64,000 nucleotides of DNA from Planktothrix paucivesiculata PCC 9631 (GCF_900009265.2 NZ_LR734982.1:326821-390820); one strand, 5' to 3'; counted from the first letter of the stretch, positions 10,599-18,040 are shown. Numbers and translations: made by a program. The notes: a model not told the origin generated them from the letters alone.

Positions 10599-10639
10599 GA
10601 ACTTCCCCAACGCGCTATGCTGGGAGTACGATTCCATAG

Positions 10640-12790
10640 GTGCAACGGTTCAACCCCAAACTTGCTATGCGGCTGCAACGCCAATTCAACGGACAAACCA
10701 TCACTCTTGATACCCACACTCCTCTAGGAAGTGGGGGGGAAGGACGCATCTATGCCATATTAGAAGATCCGAATTTAGTTGCCAAAATCTACCATAAACC
10801 CAACGACGAAGACGCCGAGAAACTCACCGTCATGTATAACTATCCCCCAGCAACGGCGATGGTTTCCCCGGACATGACGGCGATCGCTTGGCCCGTTGAC
10901 CTGCTCCATACCGCCGACCCTAAACGCCAAATTGTCGGTTATTTAATGCCACGGGTGCATAAAGCTACCCCTATTCATATTTTTTATACTCCCAAAAGTC
11001 GTCGGGAACAAAAGCCTTTATTTAACTATTTATATCTCCATCGTACTGCTCGTAATTTAGTTGCTTCCGTCGCCGATTTACATAGTAGTGGATATATTAT
11101 TGGTGACGTCAATGAATCTAATATTTTAGTTAGTGATACGGCTTTAGTAACCCTGGTGGATACGGACTCCTTTCAAGTTCGAGATCCTGATACTGGGTTA
11201 ATTTATCGCTGTCCGGTGGGAAAAGCCGAATTTACCCCTCCAGAACTCCAGGGACAAGCCTTTCGGGACTTAAACCGTACCCCAGAACAGGATCGGTTTG
11301 GACTGGCGGTATTAATATTTTTATTATTGATGGAGGGAACTCACCCCTTTTCCGGGGTTTATCAGGGCAGTGGCGACCCTCCAGCTATTGAGTCTCGGGT
11401 GCGGGCGGGTCATTTTGTCTATGGGACAAAACAGGTTCCCTATCAACCCATGCCCTATGCTCCTCCTTTTGAAATTTTGTACCCAAAATTACAACAATTA
11501 TTTATTCAATGTTTTGAAATGGGATACAAAAATCCCCAAGCCAGACCCGATGCTAAAACTTGGTTAATAGTATTAAAAGAAGCCGAAGCTAATTTAATTA
11601 CCTGCAACCAACAATCAGAACATCGTTATGGCAATCATTTAAGCTCTTGTCCTTGGTGCGATCGCACGGAAAAATTAGGGGGGCGTGACCCGTTTCCCTC
11701 CCGTCTAGCCGTTAAACAAAAACAAAATTTACAACCCCTCAAACGCAAACGTAAACGAGTTTTAAATAATAAACCTATTCCGGTTAATAATCGTCCTTTA
11801 TTCACACCGTCAAACCGTCCTATTTTTGCTCAACAAACGGCTAAAAAAACCTTAGTTTTTCCCCAGACTCCTAATTTTTATCTGCAAACTTTATTCGGGA
11901 ATGTATTTGAAGGAGTTTTCTTAGGAGGACTATGGGGAACGTCGGTTTTATCGGCAATTATTGCCCTAATTATTGCATTTGTCCAAGGGAAAGAAGCGAT
12001 TATTGGCGGGTTAATGGTGGGGGCAATGTGGGGGGCATTTATAGGAATGCTGATTAGTGTTTATCTCCCTCCGCCCGGGGGATTAAACCGAGTAGTAGCG
12101 TTAATTGTGGGGGGCTGGTCGGGTATTTTTGTGGCGGCGGTGATTGCCGGATTCATTTTTGGCGTCGTGGAACGGGAACCCCTAATTGGTCAAAGTTTAA
12201 TGTGGGGAGGGCTAATGGGGATGGTTTGGGGTGCGGTTTGGCATTTATTTAAACCTCCTTTATCTTTACCTCATATTGGACGGTTGTGGGGAAGACGAGG
12301 GGCATTTGTGGGGGGAGTTTGGGGGTCATATTTAGGAACTTTAGGGGGAGTTTGTTTAGGAATTTTAGCTGTGGGTTGGCAACAATTTGAACAGATGAAT
12401 TCTAATATTAGTTCAACCTCAAATTCATCGGAAATAGCCCTCAGAATAATGGCGACAGCGATTGTAGCCGCAGGTGTGGGGACTATTGGTGGAACTATAG
12501 CGGGAGGGATATTTGGAACCGTGGGAGGTGCTCCGAGTTTGCCTTTATCCCTGAATTTATCAGGACGAAGGGGGGCTTTTATTGGGGCAATTTGGGGTAA
12601 TTTTTTAGGGGCAATTTCTGGGGCGGGTTTGGGGGTTTTAGCCGCAACAAGTTTTGCTAATTTTTTGGATACTTCTGGAACGACAGGTACAACTTCTTTA
12701 TTAATGGGTTCCATTATTGTATCGGCTGGAATTGGCAGTGTTTGGGGGATGGTTTCGGGTTTAATTTGGGGAGCTTTTGGCAAGCTTTAA
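10640..12790 (+). CDS. Serine/threonine kinase-like protein with a glycine/tryptophan-rich membrane C-terminus
   Basis: The 716-residue product starts at GTG 10640; ATG 10667 is an alternative. Residues 29-330 form a kinase-like domain: Gly-rich loop LGSGGEGRIY, Lys49 in VAKIYHK, catalytic-loop equivalent IIGDVNESNIL (Asp156, Asn161) and a DFG-equivalent VDTDSF. The His-Arg of HRD is missing, but the catalytic Asp and metal-binding Asn are kept, so activity is plausible. A C..H..CPWC cluster (about 325-345) could bind zinc. Residues 410-716 are long hydrophobic stretches rich in Gly, Trp and Ala, probably a bundle of membrane helices with glycine-zipper repeats. Kinases of this kind often occur beside VWA and PP2C genes (TerY-P type modules), but none is nearby. 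The gene overlaps hicB convergently by 30 bases. Confidence 0.75.
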   Translation: MQRFNPKLAMRLQRQFNGQTITLDTHTPLGSGGEGRIYAILEDPNLVAKIYHKPNDEDAEKLTVMYNYPPATAMVSPDMTAIAWPVDLLHTADPKRQIVGYLMPRVHKATPIHIFYTPKSRREQKPLFNYLYLHRTARNLVASVADLHSSGYIIGDVNESNILVSDTALVTLVDTDSFQVRDPDTGLIYRCPVGKAEFTPPELQGQAFRDLNRTPEQDRFGLAVLIFLLLMEGTHPFSGVYQGSGDPPAIESRVRAGHFVYGTKQVPYQPMPYAPPFEILYPKLQQLFIQCFEMGYKNPQARPDAKTWLIVLKEAEANLITCNQQSEHRYGNHLSSCPWCDRTEKLGGRDPFPSRLAVKQKQNLQPLKRKRKRVLNNKPIPVNNRPLFTPSNRPIFAQQTAKKTLVFPQTPNFYLQTLFGNVFEGVFLGGLWGTSVLSAIIALIIAFVQGKEAIIGGLMVGAMWGAFIGMLISVYLPPPGGLNRVVALIVGGWSGIFVAAVIAGFIFGVVEREPLIGQSLMWGGLMGMVWGAVWHLFKPPLSLPHIGRLWGRRGAFVGGVWGSYLGTLGGVCLGILAVGWQQFEQMNSNISSTSNSSEIALRIMATAIVAAGVGTIGGTIAGGIFGTVGGAPSLPLSLNLSGRRGAFIGAIWGNFLGAISGAGLGVLAATSFANFLDTSGTTGTTSLLMGSIIVSAGIGSVWGMVSGLIWGAFGKL

Positions 12791-13096
12791 GGGTTGTTGT
12801 TGTTTGTTAGTCGAAGTGTTAATTCTATTGAAAATTTTATCGGGAATATGAATCACTAAAAATGCGATCGCATCTTGATGATCACTATCGCTTAAAATTG
12901 TTTCTAGGGAACTAGGAACTGGAATTTCATCTCCATCAGCAACCATTAAATTAATATGACCTATTAAGGCTTCTTGAGCTATAATTTGTGTGGCTTCTAT
13001 CGTTTCTTCGGCAGTAATACAACCCGGAAAATCATAAAACTGTACTCCATAATCACTGTCAGTATCTTTATGAACAGTAGCAATATAATAAGTCAT
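12761..13096 (-). CDS. hicB: HicB-family antitoxin (first hicBA pair)
   Basis: A 111-residue protein with the HicB partial RNase-H-like fold: MTYYIATVHKDTDSDYGVQF then DFPGCITAEETIEA, the conserved 'D-x-P-G-C-x-T' box. It should neutralise the HicA toxin encoded 11 bases upstream on the same strand. The tail after the HicB core (about residue 95 onward, NTSTNKQQQPLKLAKSS) runs into the convergent kinase-like gene and looks like an extension gained from neighbouring DNA. The antitoxin core is intact, so the pair may be functional. Confidence 0.85.
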   Translation of the reverse strand: MTYYIATVHKDTDSDYGVQFYDFPGCITAEETIEATQIIAQEALIGHINLMVADGDEIPVPSSLETILSDSDHQDAIAFLVIHIPDKIFNRINTSTNKQQQPLKLAKSSPN

Positions 13097-13107
13097 TTTT
13101 TTCTCCT

Positions 13108-13296
13108 TTATGTTAATTTAATTCCAGCTTGTTTTTCAATACTCTTTAAGGTTTGAATCGGAATATCCCTTTTCGGATGGGGTACAGTAACTTTACCCAA
13201 TTTTACAGGATGTTTAAAAGGATAATGACTGCCAGTAACACCGACTTGATACCATCCATCTTGTTGTAATTTCTTGATAATTTTTCTACTCTCCAT
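13108..13296 (-). CDS. hicA: HicA-family mRNA interferase toxin (first hicBA pair)
   Basis: This 62-residue protein has the double-stranded-RNA-binding-like fold of HicA. It contains LQQDGWYQVGVTGSHYPFKH with the catalytic His after GSH, and the typical end PIQTLKSIEKQAGI. Toxins of this family cleave mRNA. It precedes hicB (toxin first, antitoxin second), the usual hicAB order. The pair is transcribed towards the kinase-like gene and away from clpS. Confidence 0.88.
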   Translation of the reverse strand: MESRKIIKKLQQDGWYQVGVTGSHYPFKHPVKLGKVTVPHPKRDIPIQTLKSIEKQAGIKLT

Positions 13297-13497
13297 GTAT
13301 CATTTTCTCAATTAGCAACTGCATCTGGATCATCACCAGTCGTTAAAATCATTTCTAACCAATTGACAACCAAAATACTCATTTTAAGGTATAATGATTT
13401 TAAATCAATGCCAAAAACCTCAATTATTCAGGTTTGGGTTGAGAGTATAAAAAATTATTGTTTAATTTGTATTGTGTTTGAAATTAGGGTTATTGAT

Positions 13498-13824
13498 ATG
13501 AATACGGGAATTTTAGCATCTATTCGAGGGATGGCAAGTTCACCTACTGTTGCACCAACTCGCTCTCGTCAAACTGTTAATCAAACCTATCCCAATTATA
13601 AAGTCATTGTCTTAAATGATGATTTTAATACCTTTGAACACGTTAGTCATTGTTTGATGAAATATATTCCCGGGATGACAGCCGATAGCGCGTGGCAATT
13701 AACTAATCAAATCCATTATGAAGGTCAAGCGACGGTATGGGTTGGCCCCCAAGAACAGGCGGAATTATATCATCAACAATTAAGTCGAGAAGGGTTAACC
13801 ATGGCACCTTTAGAAAAGGCTTAA
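13498..13824 (+). CDS. clpS: ATP-dependent Clp protease adaptor ClpS
   Basis: The 108-residue adaptor delivers N-degron substrates to ClpAP/ClpCP. The core YKVIVLNDDFNTFEHVSHCL and the later segment QIHYEGQATVWVGPQEQAELYHQQL are characteristic, including the Asn-Asp-Asp of the N-degron pocket. I start at ATG 13498 (MNTGILASIRG). The frame is open 45 codons upstream to 13363, but that part is non-conserved, AT-rich sequence. The gene sits inside an island of toxin-antitoxin genes, although clpS itself is a core gene. Confidence 0.93.
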   Translation: MNTGILASIRGMASSPTVAPTRSRQTVNQTYPNYKVIVLNDDFNTFEHVSHCLMKYIPGMTADSAWQLTNQIHYEGQATVWVGPQEQAELYHQQLSREGLTMAPLEKA

Positions 13825-13847
13825 TGTTGATTAAAATTCACGGGAAA

Positions 13848-13944
13848 GGGCGGGTTTATTCAGGTTAATAATTATCACAAAAATCAACTCGAACCCGCCC
13901 CTACATTCAGCGCAAGTAGGGTGCGTAAGCACAGCGCACGCACC
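13848..13944. repeat. Two adjacent palindromic repeats
   Basis: The first has arms GGGCGGGTT (13848-13856) and AACCCGCCC (13892-13900). The second has arms GGTGCGT (13920-13926) and ACGCACC (13938-13944). A related GGTGCGTGCG...ACGCACC hairpin lies near 32692-32719. They sit just after clpS and could double as its terminator. Confidence 0.75.
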
Positions 13945-13955
13945 ATCTCTAAATT

Positions 13956-14162
13956 ATGCTTAATTGCAATAAATATGGTCATAGATCCTTTTTCCATGAT
14001 TCTGCTGCCCGTGATGATCAACTACAAACAGGTTTATTTTCCAGAATATACGCTCATTTTGTCGAGCAATTAAAAACTAATGACCGTGCCTATAGAGCTT
14101 TTGAATTAGAATATTTACCAACCATTAATGCAAGTTTAACAGAGATTGGGGTTAAACAATAG
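13956..14162 (+). CDS. Small hypothetical protein, possibly a gene fragment
   Basis: A 68-residue open frame beginning MLNCNKYGHRSFFHDSAARD with a mainly helical C-terminal part (FSRIYAHFVEQLKTNDRAYR). The composition looks like a genuine protein rather than random sequence, and a hairpin follows at 14183. I recognise no family. It starts immediately after palindromic repeats, so the true N-terminus may have been lost. There is no clear ribosome binding site. Confidence 0.4.
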   Translation: MLNCNKYGHRSFFHDSAARDDQLQTGLFSRIYAHFVEQLKTNDRAYRAFELEYLPTINASLTEIGVKQ

Positions 14163-14182
14163 CTAGTCGTCTTTCTTATCGT

Positions 14183-14219
14183 AATACTGGTTGATAGCCT
14201 TCTCAGATCAGCCAGTATT
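14183..14219 (+). terminator. Possible terminator hairpin
   Basis: AATACTGG (14183-14190) pairs with CCAGTATT (14212-14219), and the inner TTGA/TCA bases extend the stem. It lies 20 bases after the small gene ending at 14162. There is no strong T tract, so this could equally be a structural repeat. Confidence 0.4.
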
Positions 14220-14273
14220 GTGAGGATTCAACGGGTGAGTTTAAGATAGGTTCGTTTACTTCCTAGGGCAGAT

Positions 14274-14942
14274 TCATTCGACAATAATTGTCACCTTGGT
14301 TAAGGGATAAGCCCCATCAGGCAGAGGTATTGCTGGCCAGTCACCTGTTGAAAGTGCTTGGGAACGATAATTTTTAAAAGCTAAATTAGCACTTTTATTT
14401 GCTGAAACAATATTAATCTGATGAATGCCTAGCTCCTTTTTTATCCAATACTTATATAACCAAACATCTTCTTTAATCGGTGTGCCGCATTCACGATCCT
14501 CTAAGTTGCATTGAGGATACCAATCCTTTGTCCCTCCTGGATTATTAACTATCCATAAATATTCGTCTTTTTTTGGCCTTAAAAATGCCACTTTTAAATC
14601 AATTTCACCTTGTTGATTATCAAAAAAACTGTTGTCTTTTGGCTCAATTATTTGAACTCTATCTGTGGGGATAAGTGTGGATGCAGATGTGGATATAGGT
14701 GTAGGTGTAGGTGTAGGTGTAGGTGTGATATTTAATAAAAAAATTCCTATAGCCAAAAATATAACTCCTACAACTACAGTTTCCCATCCTCGTTTAATAT
14801 CAATCCATTCTGTTAGTCTAATGATACCAAAGCCAGTTAATATTAGTACCAAGCCAGCCGGTGTCAAAATAACACCAAAAAGCAAAGGTATGGGAGTTTC
14901 TTTTAACCAATCCCAAAACGTAGCTTCTGCTAAAATAAACAT
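14274..14942 (-). CDS. Two-span membrane protein with Thr-Pro repeat linker and extracytoplasmic domain, unknown function
   Basis: The 222-residue product has two hydrophobic spans (about residues 18-42 and 53-71), then a (TP)n linker (NITPTPTPTPTP), then a roughly 140-residue extracytoplasmic domain. That domain looks beta-rich and may contain a disulfide (Cys in YPQCNLEDRECG). The sequence RVQIIEPKDNSFF resembles the start of bacterial Ig-like or carbohydrate-binding-type domains, but I do not assign a family. The TP linker is encoded by a hexanucleotide tandem repeat, so its length may vary between strains without changing the frame. It is isolated from neighbours by repeats and broken genes. 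Confidence 0.55.
   Translation of the reverse strand: MFILAEATFWDWLKETPIPLLFGVILTPAGLVLILTGFGIIRLTEWIDIKRGWETVVVGVIFLAIGIFLLNITPTPTPTPTPISTSASTLIPTDRVQIIEPKDNSFFDNQQGEIDLKVAFLRPKKDEYLWIVNNPGGTKDWYPQCNLEDRECGTPIKEDVWLYKYWIKKELGIHQINIVSANKSANLAFKNYRSQALSTGDWPAIPLPDGAYPLTKVTIIVE
14698..14727. repeat. In-gene hexanucleotide tandem repeat (GGTGTA)
   Basis: About five copies of GGTGTA (TACACC on the coding strand, encoding Thr-Pro) lie inside the gene at 14274-14942. A six-base unit keeps the frame when copies are gained or lost. Confidence 0.85.
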
Positions 14943-15305
14943 CTTATTGTTACTCCTTAACTACTAACAATTCATTACCTAATTGTCAATCACCTGAACA
15001 GTATTTTGCAAATGTTCTCCTGCTTCAAAAGGGGTGCTGCTGAACTTTGTGAAGCATCCCTGCTAAGTGTTCCCAAACAGATTCTTCCTTTATAAGTGCC
15101 TGTTAAAGCCCTCTGAATGCTATCCTATGCGCTGGGTAAGTAAGTAGATGTCAATAAATCTGGCTATCTAAAATCATTAAAACCCAGTTCAACTAGACTA
15201 TGTTGCCAATTTGGCAGACGGGGGTAGGAAAGGAAAACTATGACAGAAACCGGGTTTCTGGGGGCTGGGTGCAGGTGGCGCGGGTGGTGGAGACTTGTCG
15301 GGTGA

Positions 15306-15425
15306 ATGTCACCAGAAGCGGATAAGAATGCCTTTTCGGGGTTTGATGTGTTTCGCAACCAGCCCTTTGAGCTAGAAGAAGTTGAATTGTTTATCTGGCG
15401 CTGGTTTGGGAAAACCCAAAATTAA
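15306..15425 (+). pseudogene. Short coding remnant resembling part of a NACHT-type NTPase
   Basis: A 39-codon frame ends at a TAA at 15423. Its second half, FRNQPFELEEVELFIWRWFG, resembles the 'F.L..F...E.E.FI.RWF' segment of cyanobacterial NACHT/STAND ATPases. The preceding 200 bases do not continue the frame. I read it as a relic left by a deletion, at low confidence. It is convergent with the broken HigA-like gene, 3 bases away. Confidence 0.3.
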
Positions 15426-15427
15426 CT

Positions 15428-15649
15428 TCAGTCTTGAAGTTCAGGAATATGCTCATTTTCATAATGCTCGATTAAAATACCGAGAATATCCATGAGTGAG
15501 GCGAGGGGATGTTCTTCGTTTTCGCCAACTTCATCAATCAGTTGATCGAGCCATTCCACAAGCCGTTGATAATCTACTTCATCCTGGGGAATGATTAATT
15601 TATTAGCTAAGGGTTGCTATAGTTTTTGGGTTTCATCTATACTCAACAT
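15428..15649 (-). pseudogene. HigA-like antitoxin interrupted by an in-frame amber codon
   Basis: Read from ATG 15649 the frame is MLSIDETQKL, then TAG (15617-15619), then a coding-like stretch of 62 codons ending at TGA 15428. The second part (DEVDYQRLVEWLDQLIDEVG ... HPLASLMDILGILIEHYE) matches the N-terminal module of HigA/COG5499-type antitoxins, which usually reads 'DYxxxLxxIxxLxD ... L.xLVxxYE'. The helix-turn-helix half that normally follows is missing. A single C-to-T change (CAG to TAG) could explain the stop. It overlaps the preceding antitoxin-like gene by 17 bases. No HigB toxin is seen. Confidence 0.5.
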
Positions 15650-15872
15650 TTTGACTACCTCCATGTTCCTCTATTAATTGTCTTAGTTCGTTAATATTTG
15701 AAGAAAACTTCAATTCCCCTTTTTGCTGTTCGACCTGCGCTAACTTGAAGTTATCATATATCTCATCACGGCGTTCTTCACGGATGTATTGGTTCAACAA
15801 TAGTTGAATTTCCTGCTTTTCATCCGTAGAAAGACCTTTAATTACCTCGACTACATCATTAAACCTCATCAT
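15633..15872 (-). CDS. Antitoxin-like small protein
   Basis: A 79-residue helical, charged protein (MMRFNDVVEVIKGLSTDEKQ ... LLLNQYIREERRDEIYDNF). Small proteins of this pattern (short helical start, 'LS.DEK..I..LL.....EERR..I......A') are often found in cyanobacteria as the antitoxin of ParE/RelE- or PIN-type pairs. No intact toxin follows: the next frame is the amber-interrupted HigA-like remnant. It may be an orphan antitoxin. The assignment is inference from size, composition and context. Confidence 0.5.
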   Translation of the reverse strand: MMRFNDVVEVIKGLSTDEKQEIQLLLNQYIREERRDEIYDNFKLAQVEQQKGELKFSSNINELRQLIEEHGGSQNVEYR

Positions 15873-15904
15873 TTACAAAACCTCACGGTACTGACCTACT
15901 TTTA

Positions 15905-16037
15905 ATCATGCCATAGCAACGCCCCAACTCACCGAAACCAACCTCCACCAAACCCTCCAACTCCTCTGCGTTGATCGCAGCAAATTCGATCACCGCGATA
16001 ACCCCGCCGCCCCAAATCCACAGAGGGTATCGCCCCC
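15905..16037 (-). pseudogene. Decayed coding segment, copy A
   Basis: On the minus strand this stretch encodes GGGVIAVIEFAAINAEELEG, then loses frame before a GTTGCTATGGCATGA end. It is clearly related to copy B at 16751-16898, which encodes GGGVIAVIEFAAVDGEELGE and ends WGVAMA-stop. Copy A also lacks a block of about 25 bases present in B. The parent gene is not recognised. The two copies flank the vapBC pair. Confidence 0.5.
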
Positions 16038-16114
16038 CACCTGATTCAAACTATCTTGAGCATCCCGAAGTTTCAAATCTCGCAATGGACTCGCTTCCAA
16101 ACCAAAGGTTTCTG

Positions 16115-16522
16115 TTAGCCAATTTGCCAGTGTGGGCGGCAGTTGGGCAGTGATCGCACTCTCTGAATTGTTTCAAAATCGCGATCGTTATGAACTAGAG
16201 TGAGTTGGTATTCGATCGCTAATTGGGCAATGCAGCAGTCGATACTACTTCTAACCGTTAATCCCTGTCGTTGCAAATCGTAATAAATTCGGGCAGCAGC
16301 AATCCAAGTATCGGCAGTTGCCTCGATATAGTCTTGAGCTTGAAGATAAGTTTCTAATAGCGTCCACTCGCGATCGTCTCGACAACCTTGCAAAAGTTCC
16401 ATCTGAGTAAATCGGCTCAAAAAGATACTTTCATTGTTAATAATTGCTTCGAGCGATCGACGTACTGCACCTGTCTTGTCGCGAAAAACACTGATCCAAA
16501 CAGAAGTATCAATCAGAAACAT
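16115..16522 (-). CDS. vapC: VapC-type PIN-domain ribonuclease toxin
   Basis: A 135-residue PIN-domain protein with all acidic active-site positions: Asp5 (MFLIDTSVWI), Glu42 (QMELLQG), Asp95 (SSIDCCIAQLA) and Asp113 (VHNDRDFETI). VapC toxins cleave tRNA or rRNA. The start overlaps the end of the vapB gene by 14 bases, the usual translational coupling. The ORF is intact and probably active. Confidence 0.9.
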   Translation of the reverse strand: MFLIDTSVWISVFRDKTGAVRRSLEAIINNESIFLSRFTQMELLQGCRDDREWTLLETYLQAQDYIEATADTWIAAARIYYDLQRQGLTVRSSIDCCIAQLAIEYQLTLVHNDRDFETIQRVRSLPNCRPHWQIG

Positions 16523-16721
16523 TTCGGTTTGACCGCAAGGTTTTGTGGTCGTAGTCAGTTGAAAATTGAATTTGTCCGCTTAAATCTAGTAAATTACGTT
16601 TTTTTCGGGTACGAATTAACTCTTGCAATGCAAAATCAATCAGTTCTTTTTCTGTTTTTAACTGGGTTAACCGCAAGGCTTCCTTAACCAGTTCTTCGTT
16701 AATTTCAACATTAGTGATCAT
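16509..16721 (-). CDS. vapB: VapB-type antitoxin
   Basis: A 70-residue protein whose start MITNVEINEELVKEALRLTQ and following KTEKELIDFALQELIRTRKK are the classic ribbon-helix-helix VapB (type II antitoxin, VapB/MazE-like 'VNxELVxEALxLTG') pattern. The C-terminal part (GQIQFSTDYDHKTLR) should thread into the VapC active site. It overlaps vapC downstream and probably autorepresses the operon. Confidence 0.88.
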   Translation of the reverse strand: MITNVEINEELVKEALRLTQLKTEKELIDFALQELIRTRKKRNLLDLSGQIQFSTDYDHKTLRSNRNVSD

Positions 16722-16750
16722 GGTTAATGGCTAATTAAGTTCTTTAATAA

Positions 16751-16898
16751 TTATGCCATAGCGACACCCCAAGTGTTAACCTCGCCCAACTCCTCCCCAT
16801 CGACAGCAGCAAATTCGATAACCGCGATCACCCCGCCGCCGTACCTGCAACTCGTTAAAAAACACCACTGTCCCAAATCCACTGAGGGCATCGCCCCG
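16751..16898 (-). pseudogene. Decayed coding segment, copy B
   Basis: The minus strand reads CRYGGGVIAVIEFAAVDGEE and on to NTWGVAMA and a stop at the left end, so it looks like the 3' end of a lost gene. It is the better preserved of two related copies; copy A is at 15905-16037. No upstream continuation is found before the immunity-like gene. The family is not recognised. Confidence 0.5.
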
Positions 16899-16926
16899 CA
16901 ACCTCACCGACCTCAAAATCTACATA

Positions 16927-16991
16927 AGAAACCCGGTTTCTGCGACAATTTTTGTGGCTTACCCAAGATTAAATTAAGAAACCCGGTTTCT
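16927..16991. repeat. AGAAACCCGGTTTCT palindromes
   Basis: Two identical 15-base near-palindromes start at 16927 and 16977. A third, slightly different copy (CAGAAACCGGGTTTCTG) is at 15244-15260. This is a dispersed repeat within the toxin-antitoxin island. Confidence 0.85.
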
Positions 16992-17031
16992 GTTCTGGGG
17001 AAAAACACCCCATCCTCACTTTAATTTAATA

Positions 17032-17568
17032 TCAATAACGTTCGTGAATTGATTTACATTCCCAAAAAAATCCAGGCCCAACCGTCAAAATTTGTTCAGT
17101 TGGCATGAACAATTCCCAATAGGCAAGTCCAGAATTATCTTGCAAATCTGGCTCTAAAATAAGTTTATAATAACTCTCAAAAAATAGGGTGAGACTAATA
17201 TTACCAGCATCAATTACAAAATCAATCAATTCTTTATTTTCCAATTGCTGCAAAACTTTTTTGACAGCATCTATTTCTATCTGATCTATTTCTGCATCTA
17301 TATTTACTGGCAAGGAATAAGTTAAGATTTGATCGCCTTGCTTGAAAACCCAAGGTGTTGCCCTTGTGCCAAATTGCCAACTACCTTTGCGTAGATGTGC
17401 TAATTTTGGGTGAGTATAAGCAGACATCTCACCGAAATCTAGCCGTAATTCATCCCCATAACTAAATATAACCTGATGACAAATTTCTGTGAGCATCGGT
17501 TTAGTAATGACTGAAATAATTTGCTCGATATCTGGCTTCTGATTAGCAATAGATGTTTGAATAGCCAT
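17032..17568 (-). CDS. Putative immunity protein next to a broken polymorphic-toxin fragment
   Basis: A 178-residue soluble protein beginning MAIQTSIANQKPDIEQIISV. It has no signal peptide or membrane span; a GDELRLDFGE strand and a LAYWELFMPTEQILTVGPG C-terminal part suggest an alpha/beta fold. I do not recognise the family from the sequence alone. The start codon lies directly after the stop of the toxin-like fragment at 17569-17766 on the same strand, which is the standard toxin-then-immunity order. The immunity role is therefore inferred from position. The gene itself is intact, which would fit retained protection after the toxin was lost. Confidence 0.5.
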   Translation of the reverse strand: MAIQTSIANQKPDIEQIISVITKPMLTEICHQVIFSYGDELRLDFGEMSAYTHPKLAHLRKGSWQFGTRATPWVFKQGDQILTYSLPVNIDAEIDQIEIDAVKKVLQQLENKELIDFVIDAGNISLTLFFESYYKLILEPDLQDNSGLAYWELFMPTEQILTVGPGFFWECKSIHERY

Positions 17569-17766
17569 TTAAAGATCCTCTAAAAATTCTTGAGCTTTCT
17601 GGCGGAGTTATTCATAAGTAAAATCGCCTCTAAGGTTTAAAGTTCCACCATAACCATTTTTCTTTTCTTCCTCAAGGAATAAACCAAAAGCAATCCTTAA
17701 TTCGTCTCCCATTCTAAACTCTCTAGCGATCGCATCAACCTGTCTCAGATCGCGTTTTCTGCCCAT
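17569..17766 (-). pseudogene. C-terminal fragment of a polymorphic toxin, interrupted by an in-frame stop
   Basis: From ATG 17766 the frame reads MGRKRDLRQVDAIAREFRMG ... GYGGTLNLRGDFTYE, then TAA (17608-17610), then LRQKAQEFLEDL and a final TAA at 17569. This closely follows a toxin C-terminal motif familiar from RHS/hemagglutinin-type polymorphic toxins (RxLxQVDxxAR.F ... GTxNxRGDFTYEELxxKAxEFL). The expected Glu codon of TYEEL has become TAA, a single-base change. The large N-terminal delivery part of such proteins is absent. The remnant should be non-toxic unless the stop is read through. Confidence 0.6.
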
Positions 17767-17812
17767 AAATACATATTTTCGATTCCGATAATTATCATAT
17801 TATTCTTATTCT

Positions 17813-18040
17813 TTAAGCTAACTGAAAAGTTTGTTTTGTCGTTTTAGAACTGGGTAACGGTTTTCCTTCGGCTTGATAGTCTTCTATCAATAGTTCTAAC
17901 ACTTCTTGAGCATTTTTTAACGCTTCTTCGTATGTTTCTCCATGGGTATAAAATTGTTGAGTTGGAAATTCAGGAAGGTGAACTAAATAACAATTATCTT
18001 CATCAGACCAGAGAATAACAATTGTATAAGGTAATTTCAT
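17813..18040 (-). CDS. hicB: HicB-family antitoxin (second hicBA pair)
   Basis: A 75-residue short HicB: MKLPYTIVILWSDEDNCYLV, HLPEFPTQQFYTHGETYEEA, then NAQEVLELLIEDYQAEGKPL. These are the usual single-domain HicB motifs (Y.v.v.w...D..y.v.lPe.p....hG.t.eeAl.na.e.le). It overlaps the hicA stop by one base (TAATG), so translation is coupled. It is distinct from the first HicB at 12761 and probably not cross-reactive. Confidence 0.9.
   Translation of the reverse strand: MKLPYTIVILWSDEDNCYLVHLPEFPTQQFYTHGETYEEALKNAQEVLELLIEDYQAEGKPLPSSKTTKQTFQLA

Noticed and set aside
12271..12783. A 170-codon minus-strand frame inside the kinase-like gene
   Set aside because: It is the antisense of the Gly/Trp-rich membrane repeat, giving an artificial Pro/Ile/Ala-rich product.
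15164..15358. A 64-codon minus-strand frame
   Set aside because: It is Pro/Ser-rich, covers a dispersed palindrome and overlaps the NACHT-like remnant on the other strand.
16773..17024. An 83-codon plus-strand frame over the decayed copy B
   Set aside because: The minus strand carries the recognisable coding remnant. The plus frame is low-complexity and runs through two dispersed palindromes.
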